Below are positions 54,601 to 64,000 of a stretch of 64,000 nucleotides of DNA, in pieces. The number at the start of each line of letters is the position of its first letter. The stretch's first letter is position 1. Under the pieces are notes generated by a model that saw only the letters and a list, made by a program, of their open reading frames with translations, was not told the DNA's origin and did no database searches. Source of the stretch: Thiomonas arsenitoxydans (GTDB lineage Bacteria; Pseudomonadota; Gammaproteobacteria; Burkholderiales; Burkholderiaceae_C); contig NC_014145.1 of assembly GCF_000253115.1 (NCBI RefSeq), positions 1,054,001-1,118,000 of the forward strand. Direction: 5' to 3'. The translations under genes and the position numbers were made by a program.

Positions 54601-55344
54601 ATGCGCAGAGACCATTTGCAGGGCGAAATCGACACTTATCTCGATTGCGCGCGTTTTACCGATTATTGCCCAAACGGCCTGCAGGTCGAGGGTCGGGAAG
54701 AGATTGCGCGCATTGTCACCGGCGTCACGGCAAGCCTGGCGCTGATCGAGCGCGCCATCGCGCTGCGGGCCGATGCGCTGCTGGTGCATCATGGCTATTT
54801 CTGGCGCGGAGAAGATCCACGCATCATCCGCCAGAAGCGCAAGCGCCTGGGGCTGCTGCTAGCCGCCGATCTCAACCTGTTCGCCTATCACCTGCCGCTC
54901 GACGCGCATGGCGAAGTCGGCAACAACGTCATGCTGGCGCGGCGGCTGGGCTGGTCGGTACAGGGCCGCTTCGGCAAACAGCAACTGGGCTGTCTGGGCA
55001 GCGCGCCGCAAGCGACCATCGGCCAGCTCGCGCAGGCCGTTGCGCGCGATCTGGGGCGCACGCCCCTGGTAGTGGGCGAGGCCGATGCGCCTGTCGGGAC
55101 ATTGGCCTGGTGCACCGGCGGCGCGCAGGACTGGATCGAAGACGCCTGGGCCGCGGGGGCGCGCACCTTTGTCAGCGGCGAAATTTCCGAACCCACGGCG
55201 CATTTCGCGCGTGAAATGGGCATCACTTATCTGGCCTGCGGCCACCATGCCACCGAGCGCGACGGCATTCGTGCGCTCGGCGACCATCTGGCCGCTCACT
55301 ACGGACTCGACCATGTCTTCATCGACCTTGACAACCCCGCCTGA
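54601..55344 (+). CDS. Nif3-like dinuclear metal-centre protein (YbgI family)
   Basis: A 247-residue protein of the Nif3/YbgI family. Metal-binding histidines are seen in '[14 protein letters not shown]' and '[20 protein letters not shown]'. Members bind a dinuclear metal site and are variously described as GTP cyclohydrolase 1 type 2-like; the true activity is unsettled. It is divergent from the protease gene and overlaps the pdxA start by 32 bases. Confidence 0.9.
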   Translation: MRRDHLQGEIDTYLDCARFTDYCPNGLQVEGREEIARIVTGVTASLALIERAIALRADALLVHHGYFWRGEDPRIIRQKRKRLGLLLAADLNLFAYHLPLDAHGEVGNNVMLARRLGWSVQGRFGKQQLGCLGSAPQATIGQLAQAVARDLGRTPLVVGEADAPVGTLAWCTGGAQDWIEDAWAAGARTFVSGEISEPTAHFAREMGITYLACGHHATERDGIRALGDHLAAHYGLDHVFIDLDNPA

Positions 55345-56365
55345 ATCCGCGCCCAGCCGCCCGATCGCCCTGACTATGGGCGACCCCTGCGGCATCGGCC
55401 CCGAAACCCTCGTGCGGGCTTTTGCGCAAGGCGAGTCGAATGGGTGCGTGGTTTACGGCGACGCGGCTTGGCTGGCCCGTACGGCGCGCACCCTGCGGTT
55501 TTCACCCGATAGCAGCCGTCCGGCCATCGTGGAACTCGACGAACTGGCCGATTGGAAGAAGGTTCCGCGCGGGGCCATTCCCGTGCTGCCCATCGTCGCG
55601 CTGCCTGCCGATCTCGCCATCGGGCAGGTGGACGCCCGCGCGGGTGCAGCGGCCTACGCGTGCATCGAAGCCGCGGCCCGAGACGCCCTCGTGGGTCGGG
55701 TGGCCGCCGTGGTGACGGCGCCCATCCACAAAGCGGCGCTGCATGCCGCGGGCGTGAATTTTCCCGGGCATACCGAAATCCTGCAGCACATGGCTGGCGG
55801 CGTACCCGTGCGCATGATGCTGGCCAACGAGCAACTCAAGACCGTGCTGGTGACTGTGCACATGGCCTTGCGGCAAGCCATCGATGCGGTGACGTCCGAA
55901 GCCGTTTTGCAGACCTTGCGCATCGCCCATCAGGCTGCCCGTGGCTGGGGGCTGGCGCAGCCGCGCATCGCCGTTGCCGGACTGAATCCGCACGCGGGCG
56001 AGTCAGGCCTGTTCGGCGACGAGGAAGAGCGGATCATCGCCCCGGCGATTGCTCAGGCGCGCAGCGAGGGCATTGCCGCCAGCGGGCCTTACCCGCCTGA
56101 TACCGTGTTCATGCGCGCGCGTCACGCACTGCCCGAGCACCCGGGCGCCTTCGACATCGTGGTGGCGATGTATCACGATCAGGGCTTGATTCCGGTGAAG
56201 TATCTCGGCGTGGAGCAGGGCGTAAACGTCACGCTGGGGCTGCCCTTTGTGCGGACCAGCCCCGATCACGGTACGGCGTTCGACATCGCCGGACGCGACC
56301 AAGCCGACCCCTCCAGCCTGATTGCGGCCATTCGCATGGCCCGCGATCTTGCCGTACTGCACTGA
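55313..56365 (+). CDS. pdxA: 4-hydroxythreonine-4-phosphate dehydrogenase PdxA
   Basis: A 350-residue enzyme of pyridoxal phosphate synthesis (DXP-dependent route). Motifs: '[20 protein letters not shown]', '[15 protein letters not shown]' with a metal-binding His, and '[20 protein letters not shown]' followed by '[13 protein letters not shown]'. ATG 55313 gives the family length and overlaps the Nif3-like gene; a longer in-frame stretch to 55085 is coding in the other frame and was not used. Confidence 0.93.
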   Translation: MSSSTLTTPPESAPSRPIALTMGDPCGIGPETLVRAFAQGESNGCVVYGDAAWLARTARTLRFSPDSSRPAIVELDELADWKKVPRGAIPVLPIVALPADLAIGQVDARAGAAAYACIEAAARDALVGRVAAVVTAPIHKAALHAAGVNFPGHTEILQHMAGGVPVRMMLANEQLKTVLVTVHMALRQAIDAVTSEAVLQTLRIAHQAARGWGLAQPRIAVAGLNPHAGESGLFGDEEERIIAPAIAQARSEGIAASGPYPPDTVFMRARHALPEHPGAFDIVVAMYHDQGLIPVKYLGVEQGVNVTLGLPFVRTSPDHGTAFDIAGRDQADPSSLIAAIRMARDLAVLH

Positions 56366-56426
56366 GAGCGCCCCCAGACCTGCCGCGTTCGCGTCTGGCT
56401 CCCGAGAGGGGGATGAGGCCCGCGGC

Positions 56427-56452
56427 TTCAAGCTGCCCTGCGGCAGCTTGAA
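56427..56452. repeat. Strong GC-rich hairpin downstream of pdxA
   Basis: TTCAAGCTGCC and GGCAGCTTGAA form a perfect 11-base stem around CTGC. There is no T-run. It lies in a palindrome-rich intergenic stretch (56369-56470) that may be a repetitive element or a pdxA terminator. Confidence 0.6.
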
Positions 56453-56469
56453 AGGAGCCTGTCGGGCCG

Positions 56470-56760
56470 AGCGAAAAATTGACCCGGGTGTTCCACCTAC
56501 CCTGCTGCTTTTTTAGGCGCGGGGGCAGGAGTGATCACCATGGACATGATTGGCAAGGTCCGGCGGTTGCATTTCCGCCAGCACAACGCTCTGTGCCGCG
56601 CCCGACGCAGCTTGCCTCAAGGATCCAAACCCGCCAACCAAAAGCCAACCCTAAGCAAAAACCGTAGACTTATTGCCATCCGGCTGCCCAGCAGTCGCCC
56701 TCAGACCCCGGGTCAAAATTGAATCGGCACGGTGGCTCAAAATTCCATCGGCACGAACAA
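56470..56760 (+). mobile_element. Remnant of an IS21-family element
   Basis: This is the only gap over 300 bases without an intact gene (56366-56786). TTGACCCGGG at 56479-56488 and CCCGGGTCAA at 56707-56716 are inverted. After the left one, an open stretch from 56531 begins 'MITMDMIGKVRRLHFRQH', like the N-terminus of IS21 IstA, and then loses similarity, apparently by frameshift and deletion. At the right, CAAAATTGAATCGGCAC and CAAAATTCCATCGGCAC repeat in tandem (from 56714 and 56737), as at IS21 ends. It appears to be a collapsed, non-mobile copy. Confidence 0.55.
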
Positions 56761-56786
56761 CTCGGCACCCCTCCATCAGTTTGACC

Positions 56787-57878
56787 ATGTCCCAAGCTCT
56801 CGATTCTGCGGTTCAGGCCGCGCTGCAAACCCTTCAAGACCCGCAAACCGGCGCTTCGCTGGTCGCGGAAAAAGCCATCAAAAACTTGCGTGTGGACGGC
56901 GGCGACGTGTCGCTCGAAATTGAACTCGGCTACCCAGCGCGCAGCCTGCATGCCGATCTGCAAAAGCAAGTCATCACCGCGCTGCGCGCCGTGCCGGGGG
57001 TGCAGAACGTTTCGGTTTCGGTGCGCAGCCGGGTGGTGTCGCACGCGGTGCAGCGCGGGCTCAAGCCGCTGCCGGAAGTGAAGAACATCATCGCGGTGGC
57101 ATCGGGCAAAGGCGGGGTGGGCAAGAGCACCACCGCGGCCAACCTCGCGCTCGCGCTGGCGGCGGAAGGTGCCCGTGTCGGCCTGCTTGACGCTGACATC
57201 TACGGCCCGTCCCAGCCCATGATGATGGGCGTCTCCGGCCAGCCGCAAAGCCGCGACGGCCAGAACATGGAGCCGCTGGAAAACTACGGCGTGCAGATCA
57301 TGTCCATCGGCTTTCTGATCGAAGCCGACAACCCCATGATCTGGCGCGGCCCCATGGCCACGCAGGCCCTCGAACAACTGCTGCGCCAGACCGCGTGGCA
57401 AGACCTCGACTACCTCATCGTGGACATGCCTCCGGGCACCGGCGACATTCAACTGACCCTGAGCCAGCGTGTGCCGCTGACCGGCGCCATCATCGTCACC
57501 ACGCCGCAAGACATCGCTCTGCTCGATGCGCGCAAAGGCCTGAAGATGTTCGAGAAAGTGGGCGTGCCCATTCTCGGCATCGTCGAGAACATGGCGATGC
57601 ATGTGTGCTCCAACTGCGGCCATGTCGAGCACATCTTCGGCGCGGGCGGCGGCGAGAGAATGAGCCTTGATTTCAAGGTGGATTATCTCGGCGGCCTGCC
57701 GCTGGACATCCACATCCGCGAGCAGGCCGACAGCGGCCGTCCCACCGTGGTGGCCGACCCGGAGGGCGCCATCGCCCAGAGCTACAAATCCATCGCCCGC
57801 GCCGTGGCGGTGAAAGTCGCTCAGCAAGGCCGCGACTACACCGCCAAGTTCCCGACCATCAGCGTACAGAACAGCTGA
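56787..57878 (+). CDS. apbC: Fe-S cluster carrier ATPase Mrp/ApbC
   Basis: A 363-residue P-loop protein. The N-terminal DUF59/MIP18-like domain (residues 1-90) is followed by a deviant Walker A 'VASGKGGVGKSTTAANLALA', then 'LLDADIYGPSQPMMMG' and 'LIVDMPPGTGDIQLTLSQ'. The cluster-binding pair is CSNC in 'MAMHVCSNCGHVEHIF'. It loads Fe-S clusters onto apoproteins. ATG 56787 follows the IS21 remnant directly, so its native promoter may have been changed by the insertion. Confidence 0.94.
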   Translation: MSQALDSAVQAALQTLQDPQTGASLVAEKAIKNLRVDGGDVSLEIELGYPARSLHADLQKQVITALRAVPGVQNVSVSVRSRVVSHAVQRGLKPLPEVKNIIAVASGKGGVGKSTTAANLALALAAEGARVGLLDADIYGPSQPMMMGVSGQPQSRDGQNMEPLENYGVQIMSIGFLIEADNPMIWRGPMATQALEQLLRQTAWQDLDYLIVDMPPGTGDIQLTLSQRVPLTGAIIVTTPQDIALLDARKGLKMFEKVGVPILGIVENMAMHVCSNCGHVEHIFGAGGGERMSLDFKVDYLGGLPLDIHIREQADSGRPTVVADPEGAIAQSYKSIARAVAVKVAQQGRDYTAKFPTISVQNS

Positions 57879-57887
57879 ACCTCTGCC

Positions 57888-60800
57888 ATGCTTGCCCCGA
57901 CCGATCGCTGGCAATTCTGGATCGACCGCGGAGGCACGTTCACCGACATCGTTGCGCGTCGGCCCGATGGGAGTTTGGTGGCGCACAAGCTGCTGTCGGA
58001 AAACCCGGAGCAGTACCGCGATGCGGCGGTGGCGGGCATACGCCAACTGCTGGGGTTGCAGCAGGGGGCTTTGATCACGCCGGGGCAGGTGGAGAGCGTG
58101 CGCATGGGCACGACGGTGGCGACCAATGCGCTGCTGGAGCGCAAGGGCGAGCCGCTGGTACTGGTGAGCACGCGCGGATTTCGCGACGCGCTGCGCATTG
58201 CGTACCAAAACCGTCCCAGACTATTTGACCGCCGCATCGTGTTGCCCGAGCTGCTTTACAGCCAAGTGATCGAGGCGCAGGAGCGCGTAGGCGCAGATGG
58301 CGCGGTATTGCAGCCGCTCGATGCCGAGGCCTTGCGGCGCGATCTGCAAGATGCCTTCGATGCCGGGCTGCGTGCGGCGGCGATTGTGTTCATGCACGGC
58401 TGGCGCGAGTCCGCGCATGAGCTTGCTGCGGCGCGCATTGCTCGCGAAGTCGGCTTTACGCAAGTGAGCACCTCGCATGAAACCAGCCCGCTGATGAAGT
58501 TTGTCTCGCGGGGCGACACCACGGTGGTCGACGCCTATCTCTCGCCCATTCTGCGGCGCTATGTCGATCAGGTGGCCGCCGAGATGCCGGGGGTGAAGCT
58601 GCTGTTCATGCAGTCCAGCGGCGGGCTCACCGAGGCCCACTCCTTTCATGGGAAGGATGCGATTCTGTCTGGCCCGGCAGGCGGCATCGTGGGCATGGCG
58701 CGCACCGCGCAGCAGGCGGGCCATGCCAAGGTCATCGGCTTCGACATGGGGGGCACCTCGACCGATGTGTCGCATTACGCGGGCGAGTTCGAGCGGGTGT
58801 TCGATACCCAGGTGGCCGGGGTGCGGGTGCGCGCGCCGATGTTGCACATTCATACCGTGGCGGCCGGGGGCAGTTCCATTCTGCATTTCGATGGCGCACG
58901 GCTGCGCGTGGGGCCCGATTCGGCCGGGGCCAGCCCGGGCCCGGCCAGCTACCGGCGCGGTGGGCCGCTGACCATCACCGATGCGAATGTGATGCTCGGC
59001 CGCATTCGCCCCGAGCACTTTCCGTCCGTGTTCGGGCCGCAGGCCGACGCCCCGCTGGACGCCTACGGGGTGCGCGAGCGCTTTACCGAACTGGCCGCGC
59101 GCATCGCCCGCGACACCGGCCAGCCACAAACCCCGGAGGATGTAGCCGAGGGCTATCTCGCCGTTGCGGTGCAGGCCATGGCCGGGGCGATCAAACGCAT
59201 TTCGCTGGCGCGCGGCTATGACGTAGAGCGCTACACCCTGCAATGTTTTGGCGGCGCCGGGGCGCAGCACGCCTGCAGCGTGGCCGATGCGCTGGGCATG
59301 GAGCGGGTGTTCATCCATCGCTACGCCGGGGTGCTGTCCGCCTACGGCATGGGCTTGGCCGAGCAGACCGCCATGCAGCAGCGCAGTGTGGAAGCGCCGC
59401 TGCACGACGACCTGCTGCCGCGCCTGCACGATGTGCGCGACGCGCTGGCGGCGCAGGCTAGGCAGGAACTACAGGCGCAGGGCGTGGACGCGGGCAGCAT
59501 CCGTCTGCGGGTCAGCGTGCTGTTGCGCTATGCGGGCAGCGACACCGCGCTGCCGGTGGCGCTGGCCGATGCGGCGGCGATGCGGGCCGAATTCGAGCGC
59601 ATCTATCTGCAGCGCTATGCCCACCACATGCCCGAACGCGGCCTAGTGGTCGAGGCGTTGTCGGTGGAGGCCGCGGGCGGCGGCGCACCGCTGCACCACG
59701 AGGCGGTGCAGACGGAAGTGACGGGCGCCATGCCGCCGCACGCCCGGCTACCCGTGTTCATTGGCGGCCGCTGGCAAGACACCGTGCTGGTGCGGCGCCC
59801 CGAGTGCCAGCCGGGCCAGCATGTCGAGGGCCCCGCGCTGCTCGCTGATGCCCACACCACCCTGCTCGTCGAGCCCGGCTGGAGTGCCCGCATCACCGCG
59901 GCCGGCCATGTGGAATTGCACCGGCAGGCCACCCAGACCCGCGCGCGCGATGACGACACCGCGGTCAACCCGGTGCGGCTGGAGCTGTTCAACAACCAGT
60001 TCATGCACATCGCCGAGCAGATGGGGGTGCAACTGCAAAACACCGCCGTGTCGGTCAACATCAAGGAGCGGCTGGACTTCTCTTGCGCGCTGTTCGACGC
60101 GCAGGGCCAGCTCATCGCCAACGCGCCGCATGTGCCGGTGCATCTCGGGTCGATGGGCGAGAGCATCCAGACCGTCATCCGCGAAAACCGCGCCACCATG
60201 CGGCCTGGCGATGTGTTCATGCTCAACGATCCCTATCACGGCGGCACGCATCTGCCCGATGTCACCGTGGTCACGCCGGTGTTCGACGCCGCAGGGCGCG
60301 AGGTGCTGTTCTACGTGGGTTCACGCGGCCACCATGCCGACATCGGCGGCATCACGCCGGGCTCCATGCCGCCGTTCTCGTGCAGCATTCTTGAAGAAGG
60401 CGTGGTGATCGACAACTTCAAGCTGGTGGACGCAGGCCGTCTGCGCGAGGCCGAGGTGCTGGCGCTGCTGTCTGGCGGACGCTGGCCAGCGCGCAATCCG
60501 CAGCAGAACCTGGCCGACCTCAAGGCGCAGATCGCGGCCAACCAGACCGGCGCATACGAATTGCGCAAACTCGTGGCCGACTATGGTCTGAACGTGGTGC
60601 GCGCCTATATGCAGCATGTGCAGGACAACGCCGAGGCCGCGGTGCGCCGGGTGATCGGCGCGCTGTACGACGGCGCGTTCAGCCTGGAGCTCGATAGCGG
60701 CGCACGCATTTGTGTGGCGATCCGTGTCGATCGACAGCGGCGCGAAGCCGAGATCGACTTCACCGGCACCTCGCCGCAGCAGCCCGACAATTTCAACGCG

Positions 60801-61517
60801 CCCAAGGCCGTTACCGTGGCGGCGGTGCTGTACGTGTTTCGCTGCCTGGTGGACGACGACATTCCGCTCAACGCCGGTTGCCTCAAGCCCCTGCATCTCA
60901 TCGTGCCCGAGGGCTCGATGCTGGCGCCGCGGCCGCCCGCCGCCGTGGTCGCGGGCAATGTGGAGGTCAGCATGTGCGTGACCAACGCGCTGTTCGGCGC
61001 ACTGGGCGTGCAGGCCGCGAGCCAGTGCACCATGAACAACTTCACCTTCGGCAACGCGCAGCATCAGTATTACGAGACCATCGCGGGCGGCTCCGGCGCG
61101 GGAGGCGTGTTCGATGCTCAGGGCCAGCAGACCGGCGGCTTCGACGGTGCCTCCGTGGTGCAGACGCATATGACCAACTCCCGCCTGACCGACCCCGAAG
61201 TGCTGGAATGGCGCTATCCCGTCCGGATGGAGAGCTTCGCCATCCGCGCCGGTTCGGGCGGCGCCGGGCGCTGGCGCGGCGGCGACGGCGGGGTGCGACG
61301 CATCCGTTTTCTCGAGCCGATGACCGCGGGCATTCTCTCCAATGGCCGCCGCGTGCCCGCCTTCGGCATGGCGGGCGGCGCCCCTGGCGCCGTGGGCGTC
61401 AACCAGATCGAGCGTGCGGACGGCCGCATCGAGCCGCTGCCCGCTTGCGCCAGCGCAGAAATGCAGCCGGGAGATGTGTTCGTCATTCAAACGCCCGGCG
61501 GCGGCGGTTATGGTTGA
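57888..61517 (+). CDS. 5-oxoprolinase (hydantoinase A/B fusion)
   Basis: A 1209-residue cytoplasmic enzyme with a complete HyuA-type N-terminal half ('[20 protein letters not shown]', '[20 protein letters not shown]') and HyuB-type C-terminal half ('[20 protein letters not shown]', '[20 protein letters not shown]'). Single-chain fusions of this size are ATP-dependent 5-oxoprolinases, which open 5-oxoproline to glutamate; hydantoinases usually have two chains. It begins ten bases after apbC. Third-position GC is very high and there is no sign of disruption. Confidence 0.88.
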   Translation: MLAPTDRWQFWIDRGGTFTDIVARRPDGSLVAHKLLSENPEQYRDAAVAGIRQLLGLQQGALITPGQVESVRMGTTVATNALLERKGEPLVLVSTRGFRDALRIAYQNRPRLFDRRIVLPELLYSQVIEAQERVGADGAVLQPLDAEALRRDLQDAFDAGLRAAAIVFMHGWRESAHELAAARIAREVGFTQVSTSHETSPLMKFVSRGDTTVVDAYLSPILRRYVDQVAAEMPGVKLLFMQSSGGLTEAHSFHGKDAILSGPAGGIVGMARTAQQAGHAKVIGFDMGGTSTDVSHYAGEFERVFDTQVAGVRVRAPMLHIHTVAAGGSSILHFDGARLRVGPDSAGASPGPASYRRGGPLTITDANVMLGRIRPEHFPSVFGPQADAPLDAYGVRERFTELAARIARDTGQPQTPEDVAEGYLAVAVQAMAGAIKRISLARGYDVERYTLQCFGGAGAQHACSVADALGMERVFIHRYAGVLSAYGMGLAEQTAMQQRSVEAPLHDDLLPRLHDVRDALAAQARQELQAQGVDAGSIRLRVSVLLRYAGSDTALPVALADAAAMRAEFERIYLQRYAHHMPERGLVVEALSVEAAGGGAPLHHEAVQTEVTGAMPPHARLPVFIGGRWQDTVLVRRPECQPGQHVEGPALLADAHTTLLVEPGWSARITAAGHVELHRQATQTRARDDDTAVNPVRLELFNNQFMHIAEQMGVQLQNTAVSVNIKERLDFSCALFDAQGQLIANAPHVPVHLGSMGESIQTVIRENRATMRPGDVFMLNDPYHGGTHLPDVTVVTPVFDAAGREVLFYVGSRGHHADIGGITPGSMPPFSCSILEEGVVIDNFKLVDAGRLREAEVLALLSGGRWPARNPQQNLADLKAQIAANQTGAYELRKLVADYGLNVVRAYMQHVQDNAEAAVRRVIGALYDGAFSLELDSGARICVAIRVDRQRREAEIDFTGTSPQQPDNFNAPKAVTVAAVLYVFRCLVDDDIPLNAGCLKPLHLIVPEGSMLAPRPPAAVVAGNVEVSMCVTNALFGALGVQAASQCTMNNFTFGNAQHQYYETIAGGSGAGGVFDAQGQQTGGFDGASVVQTHMTNSRLTDPEVLEWRYPVRMESFAIRAGSGGAGRWRGGDGGVRRIRFLEPMTAGILSNGRRVPAFGMAGGAPGAVGVNQIERADGRIEPLPACASAEMQPGDVFVIQTPGGGGYG

Positions 61518-61540
61518 GGGCATCGCAAAGAGGAAACCGC

Positions 61541-62494
61541 ATGACCCCCGTTCAAGCCGACATGCCGCCCATCGTCACCCTCACGCTCAACCCCTGCGTG
61601 GACGTAAGCTACGACATCCCGCAACTGATCGAAGACCAGAAAGTCCACGCCACCGCCACGCGGCTTGATCCCGGCGGCAACGGTATCAACGTGGCGCGCG
61701 CGCTCAAGCGGCTGCGCATTCCGGCATGGGCTTGCGCCACCGTGGCGGGCGAAATCGGCATGCTGTTCGAGCGACTGACCTCCGGGCAAATCGACCATCC
61801 TCATCTGGTGCGCATCGACGGCGAAACCCGTATCAACACCACCTTGCAGCAGCGCCAGCCGCGTGCCCAGTTCGAGGTCAGCGCCACCGGGCCGGTGATC
61901 GACGCCGCGACACTGGACCGCATCAGCGCCGAAGTGCTCGAACTCGCCCGCAATGGCTACGCTGTGCTCACCGGCTCGCGTTCTCCTGGCGTTCCGCCCG
62001 GCTACTACGCCGAGTTGTGCGCCGCCCTGCGCGCCCAAGGCGCAAAGCCCGTGGTAGACGCGCAGGGCGAGGCGCTGGCGCAGGCAGTGGCCGCCCGGCC
62101 CTTTCTCATCAAGCCCAACCGTTTCGAACTCGAACAGCTCGTCGGCCGACCGCTGCCCACGCGGGATGAGGTCATCCGCGAGGCCCGAGTGCTGCACGCG
62201 CAAGGCGTGGAGTGGGTCTGTGTCTCTCTGGGCGGCGAAGGCGCGGTGCTGGTGGGTGCCGAGACCTATATCGGCCTCGCGCCCGAGGTGGCGGTGGTGT
62301 CCACCGTCGGCGCGGGCGATTCGATGGTCGGCGGTTTGGTCGCCGCGCTCTCACGCCATGCAACACCCGCCGATGCCCTGCGTCTCGCCCTGGCCTGCGG
62401 CAGCGGCACTTCTCAGCAGCCGGGCACCGAGCTGTTCGATCCGGCCGCTTTGCCCGGCTTGCAGGCCCAGGTCAAAGTTCAGCTTATCGCTTGA
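61541..62494 (+). CDS. PfkB-family sugar kinase (1-phosphofructokinase-like)
   Basis: A 317-residue ribokinase-fold kinase. 'IVTLTLNPCVDVSYDIPQLI' and 'RLDPGGNGINVARALKRLRI' are the PfkB N-terminal signature, and 'VVSTVGAGDSMVGGLVAAL' holds the catalytic Asp. This pattern matches 1-phosphofructokinase/6-phosphofructokinase-2 and tagatose-6-P kinases; the exact sugar phosphate is not determined. AGAGGAAA precedes ATG 61541. Its end overlaps purD by 11 bases, convergent. Confidence 0.88.
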   Translation: MTPVQADMPPIVTLTLNPCVDVSYDIPQLIEDQKVHATATRLDPGGNGINVARALKRLRIPAWACATVAGEIGMLFERLTSGQIDHPHLVRIDGETRINTTLQQRQPRAQFEVSATGPVIDAATLDRISAEVLELARNGYAVLTGSRSPGVPPGYYAELCAALRAQGAKPVVDAQGEALAQAVAARPFLIKPNRFELEQLVGRPLPTRDEVIREARVLHAQGVEWVCVSLGGEGAVLVGAETYIGLAPEVAVVSTVGAGDSMVGGLVAALSRHATPADALRLALACGSGTSQQPGTELFDPAALPGLQAQVKVQLIA

Positions 62495-63767
62495 TGGCCC
62501 GCCAGCCGATGTCGCGGCGGCATTGCATGCCGTCGAAGTGAATCGTGTGGATGGCCTCGTAAGCCCGTTGCTGCGCGATGCGCGGCGAATCGCCCAGCGC
62601 GGTGACGACCAGCACCCGGCCGCCCGAGGTGCGCAGCACGCCCTGCGCGTCGAGCGTGGTACCGGCATGGAAGGTGATGCAGTCGGCGGTCTCGGGCGGA
62701 ATGCCGGTGATGGCGTCGCCCTTGCGCGGGTTTTCAGGGTAGCCATGTGCGGCGAGCACCACGCCCAGGGAGGTGCGGCGGTCCCACTCCAGTTCCACCT
62801 GATCGAGCTGCCCGGCGATGGCCTTCTCGAACACCACCGAAAGATCGCTCTTGAGACGGGCCATGATGGGCTGGGTTTCCGGGTCGCCCATGCGGCAGTT
62901 GAATTCCAGCGTCTTGGCGCGGCCCTGGGCGTCGATCATCAGCCCGGCGTAGAGAAAGCCGGTGAACGGAATGCCGTCGGCCGCCATGCCTTTGACGGTG
63001 GGCAGGATGATTTCGCGCATCACCCGCGCGTGCACTTCGGGCGTGACCACGGGCGCTGGTGAGTAGGCGCCCATGCCGCCGGTGTTGGGGCCGTTGTCGC
63101 CATCGAGCAGGCGTTTGTGATCCTGGCTGGAGGCCAGTGCGAGCACATGCAGGCCGTCGACCATGACGATGAAACTGGCTTCCTCGCCCTGCAAAAACTC
63201 TTCGATGACCACGCGTGCGCGGCCCGCGTTGTGCTGCACGCCGTAGCGGTTGGCCTGCAGCATGTCGTCGATGGCGGCATGGGCTTCGTCGGCAGTCTGC
63301 GCCACCACCACGCCCTTGCCTGCGGCCAGGCCATCAGCCTTGACGACGATGGGCGCGCCGTGCTTGTCCACATAGGCATGCGCTGCCGCAGCGTCTTCGA
63401 AGGTGGCGTAGGCGGCGGTGGGAATGTGGTGCCGCGCCATGAAGTCCTTAGAGAAGGCTTTGGAGCTTTCGAGCTGGGCGGCGGCGCGCGTCGGACCGAA
63501 AATTTTCAGGCCGCGGGCGCGAAAGCCATCGACGATGCCTGCGGCCAGCGGCGCTTCGGGCCCGACCACGGTGTAGGCGATTTTTTCGCGCACGCAGAAC
63601 GCGGCCAGCTCTTCGGCGTTGGCCACCTGCAGGTTCTCCAGCCGGGAGTCGAGCGCGGTGCCGCCGTTGCCGGGAGAGACATAGACCTTCTGTACCCGCG
63701 GCGCCTGCGCCAGCTTCCAGGCGATGGCGTGTTCACGTCCGCCGGAGCCGATGACGAGGAGTTTCAT
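62484..63767 (-). CDS. purD: Phosphoribosylamine-glycine ligase PurD
   Basis: A 427-residue ATP-grasp enzyme of purine synthesis. It opens '[20 protein letters not shown]', with '[20 protein letters not shown]' as the ATP-grasp lysine region, '[20 protein letters not shown]' as the signature and '[12 protein letters not shown]' as metal site. It follows the YebC-family gene by 15 bases, a common pairing in betaproteobacteria. Confidence 0.97.
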   Translation of the reverse strand: MKLLVIGSGGREHAIAWKLAQAPRVQKVYVSPGNGGTALDSRLENLQVANAEELAAFCVREKIAYTVVGPEAPLAAGIVDGFRARGLKIFGPTRAAAQLESSKAFSKDFMARHHIPTAAYATFEDAAAAHAYVDKHGAPIVVKADGLAAGKGVVVAQTADEAHAAIDDMLQANRYGVQHNAGRARVVIEEFLQGEEASFIVMVDGLHVLALASSQDHKRLLDGDNGPNTGGMGAYSPAPVVTPEVHARVMREIILPTVKGMAADGIPFTGFLYAGLMIDAQGRAKTLEFNCRMGDPETQPIMARLKSDLSVVFEKAIAGQLDQVELEWDRRTSLGVVLAAHGYPENPRKGDAITGIPPETADCITFHAGTTLDAQGVLRTSGGRVLVVTALGDSPRIAQQRAYEAIHTIHFDGMQCRRDIGWRAIKR

Positions 63768-63782
63768 GGTGAATGCGGTGGT

Positions 63783-64000
63783 TTAGGCGAAGGCGGCGTT
63801 GTGATAGACCTCTTGCACATCGTCAAGGTCTTCCAGGGCGTCGATGAGTTTTTGCATCTTTTCGGCGTCGTCGCCCGCCAGCTCGACTGTGTTGTCGGCG
63901 CGCATGGTGATGACGGCGAGTTCCGGCTGCAGCGCGGCGGCTTCGAGCGCGGCGCGCACCGCCTCGAACTGGGCCGGCGGAGTGAGCACTTCGATCGCGC
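63783..64000 (-). CDS. YebC/PmpR-family protein (C-terminal part)
   Basis: Partial gene; only the last 70 or so codons are inside the window. '[20 protein letters not shown]' and '[20 protein letters not shown]' are the typical YebC C-terminus. YebC-family proteins are cytoplasmic; they have been described as transcription regulators and, more recently, as factors aiding ribosomes at proline stretches. It precedes purD on the same strand. Confidence 0.9.
   Translation of the reverse strand, partial: AIEVLTPPAQFEAVRAALEAAALQPELAVITMRADNTVELAGDDAEKMQKLIDALEDLDDVQEVYHNAAFA

Noticed and set aside
56531..56722. 63-codon open frame as an independent gene
   Set aside because: Only its first part resembles IstA; the rest is unrelated and it lies within an element remnant.
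60710..61540. Upstream extension of the PfkB kinase frame
   Set aside because: It lies within the 5-oxoprolinase gene in another frame; the kinase family starts after ATG 61541, which has a ribosome-binding site.

Overview
The window is high-GC proteobacterial DNA with the gene order of a Burkholderiales betaproteobacterium. The mlaFEDACB, ABC-2 exporter, BolA, murA, hisGDCBHAFI(E), HIT, tatABC, DegS-like chain is the usual betaproteobacterial layout, as is yebC-purD. A sulfur-oxidising, Thiomonas-like host is my inference from general gene flavour and has not been checked against any database.

Layout. Bases 1-5457 (minus strand) hold solute uptake: the end of a TAXI-type TRAP system and a polar amino-acid ABC transporter with two near-duplicate binding proteins. 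Bases 5701-9622 (minus) hold an envelope-stress type kinase/regulator pair next to a Spy/CpxP-like protein, then HPr and a mannose-type EIIA whose genes overlap, then a lipoprotein. Bases 9662-18202 (plus) hold a secreted thioredoxin-like protein, then a six-gene run: TolC-like channel, lipoprotein adaptor, RND pump, a small DUF2892 membrane protein, a TehA/SLAC1-like channel and a CsoR-family repressor with an unusual cysteine set. Two spaced ATAC-N8-GTAT boxes overlap an extended -10 in front of this run. This is the best candidate for an undescribed system in the window.

Bases 18209-23569 carry mnmA-nudJ (minus), the transhydrogenase operon pntAA-pntAB-pntB and an H-NS-like gene. Bases 23712-36886 are accessory-like: an eight-gene minus-strand operon (acyl-CoA-ligase-like, LivG, LivH, LivM, LivK, LivF, PaaK-like ligase, SAM methyltransferase) bracketed by two Crp/Fnr paralogs that share the same recognition helix. 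An IS66-family element (27190-29644, 8-bp target duplication) splits livF at codon 40. Apart from the insertion, livF is intact and in frame.

Bases 36985-64000 are mainly housekeeping: phospholipid trafficking (mla), murA, complete histidine biosynthesis including a fused hisIE, Tat export, a DegS-like protease, a Nif3-like protein, pdxA, an IS21-family remnant in the only gene-free stretch over 300 bases, an Mrp/ApbC Fe-S carrier, a 1209-residue 5-oxoprolinase, a PfkB kinase, purD and the end of a YebC-family gene. I saw no tRNA, rRNA or CRISPR array.
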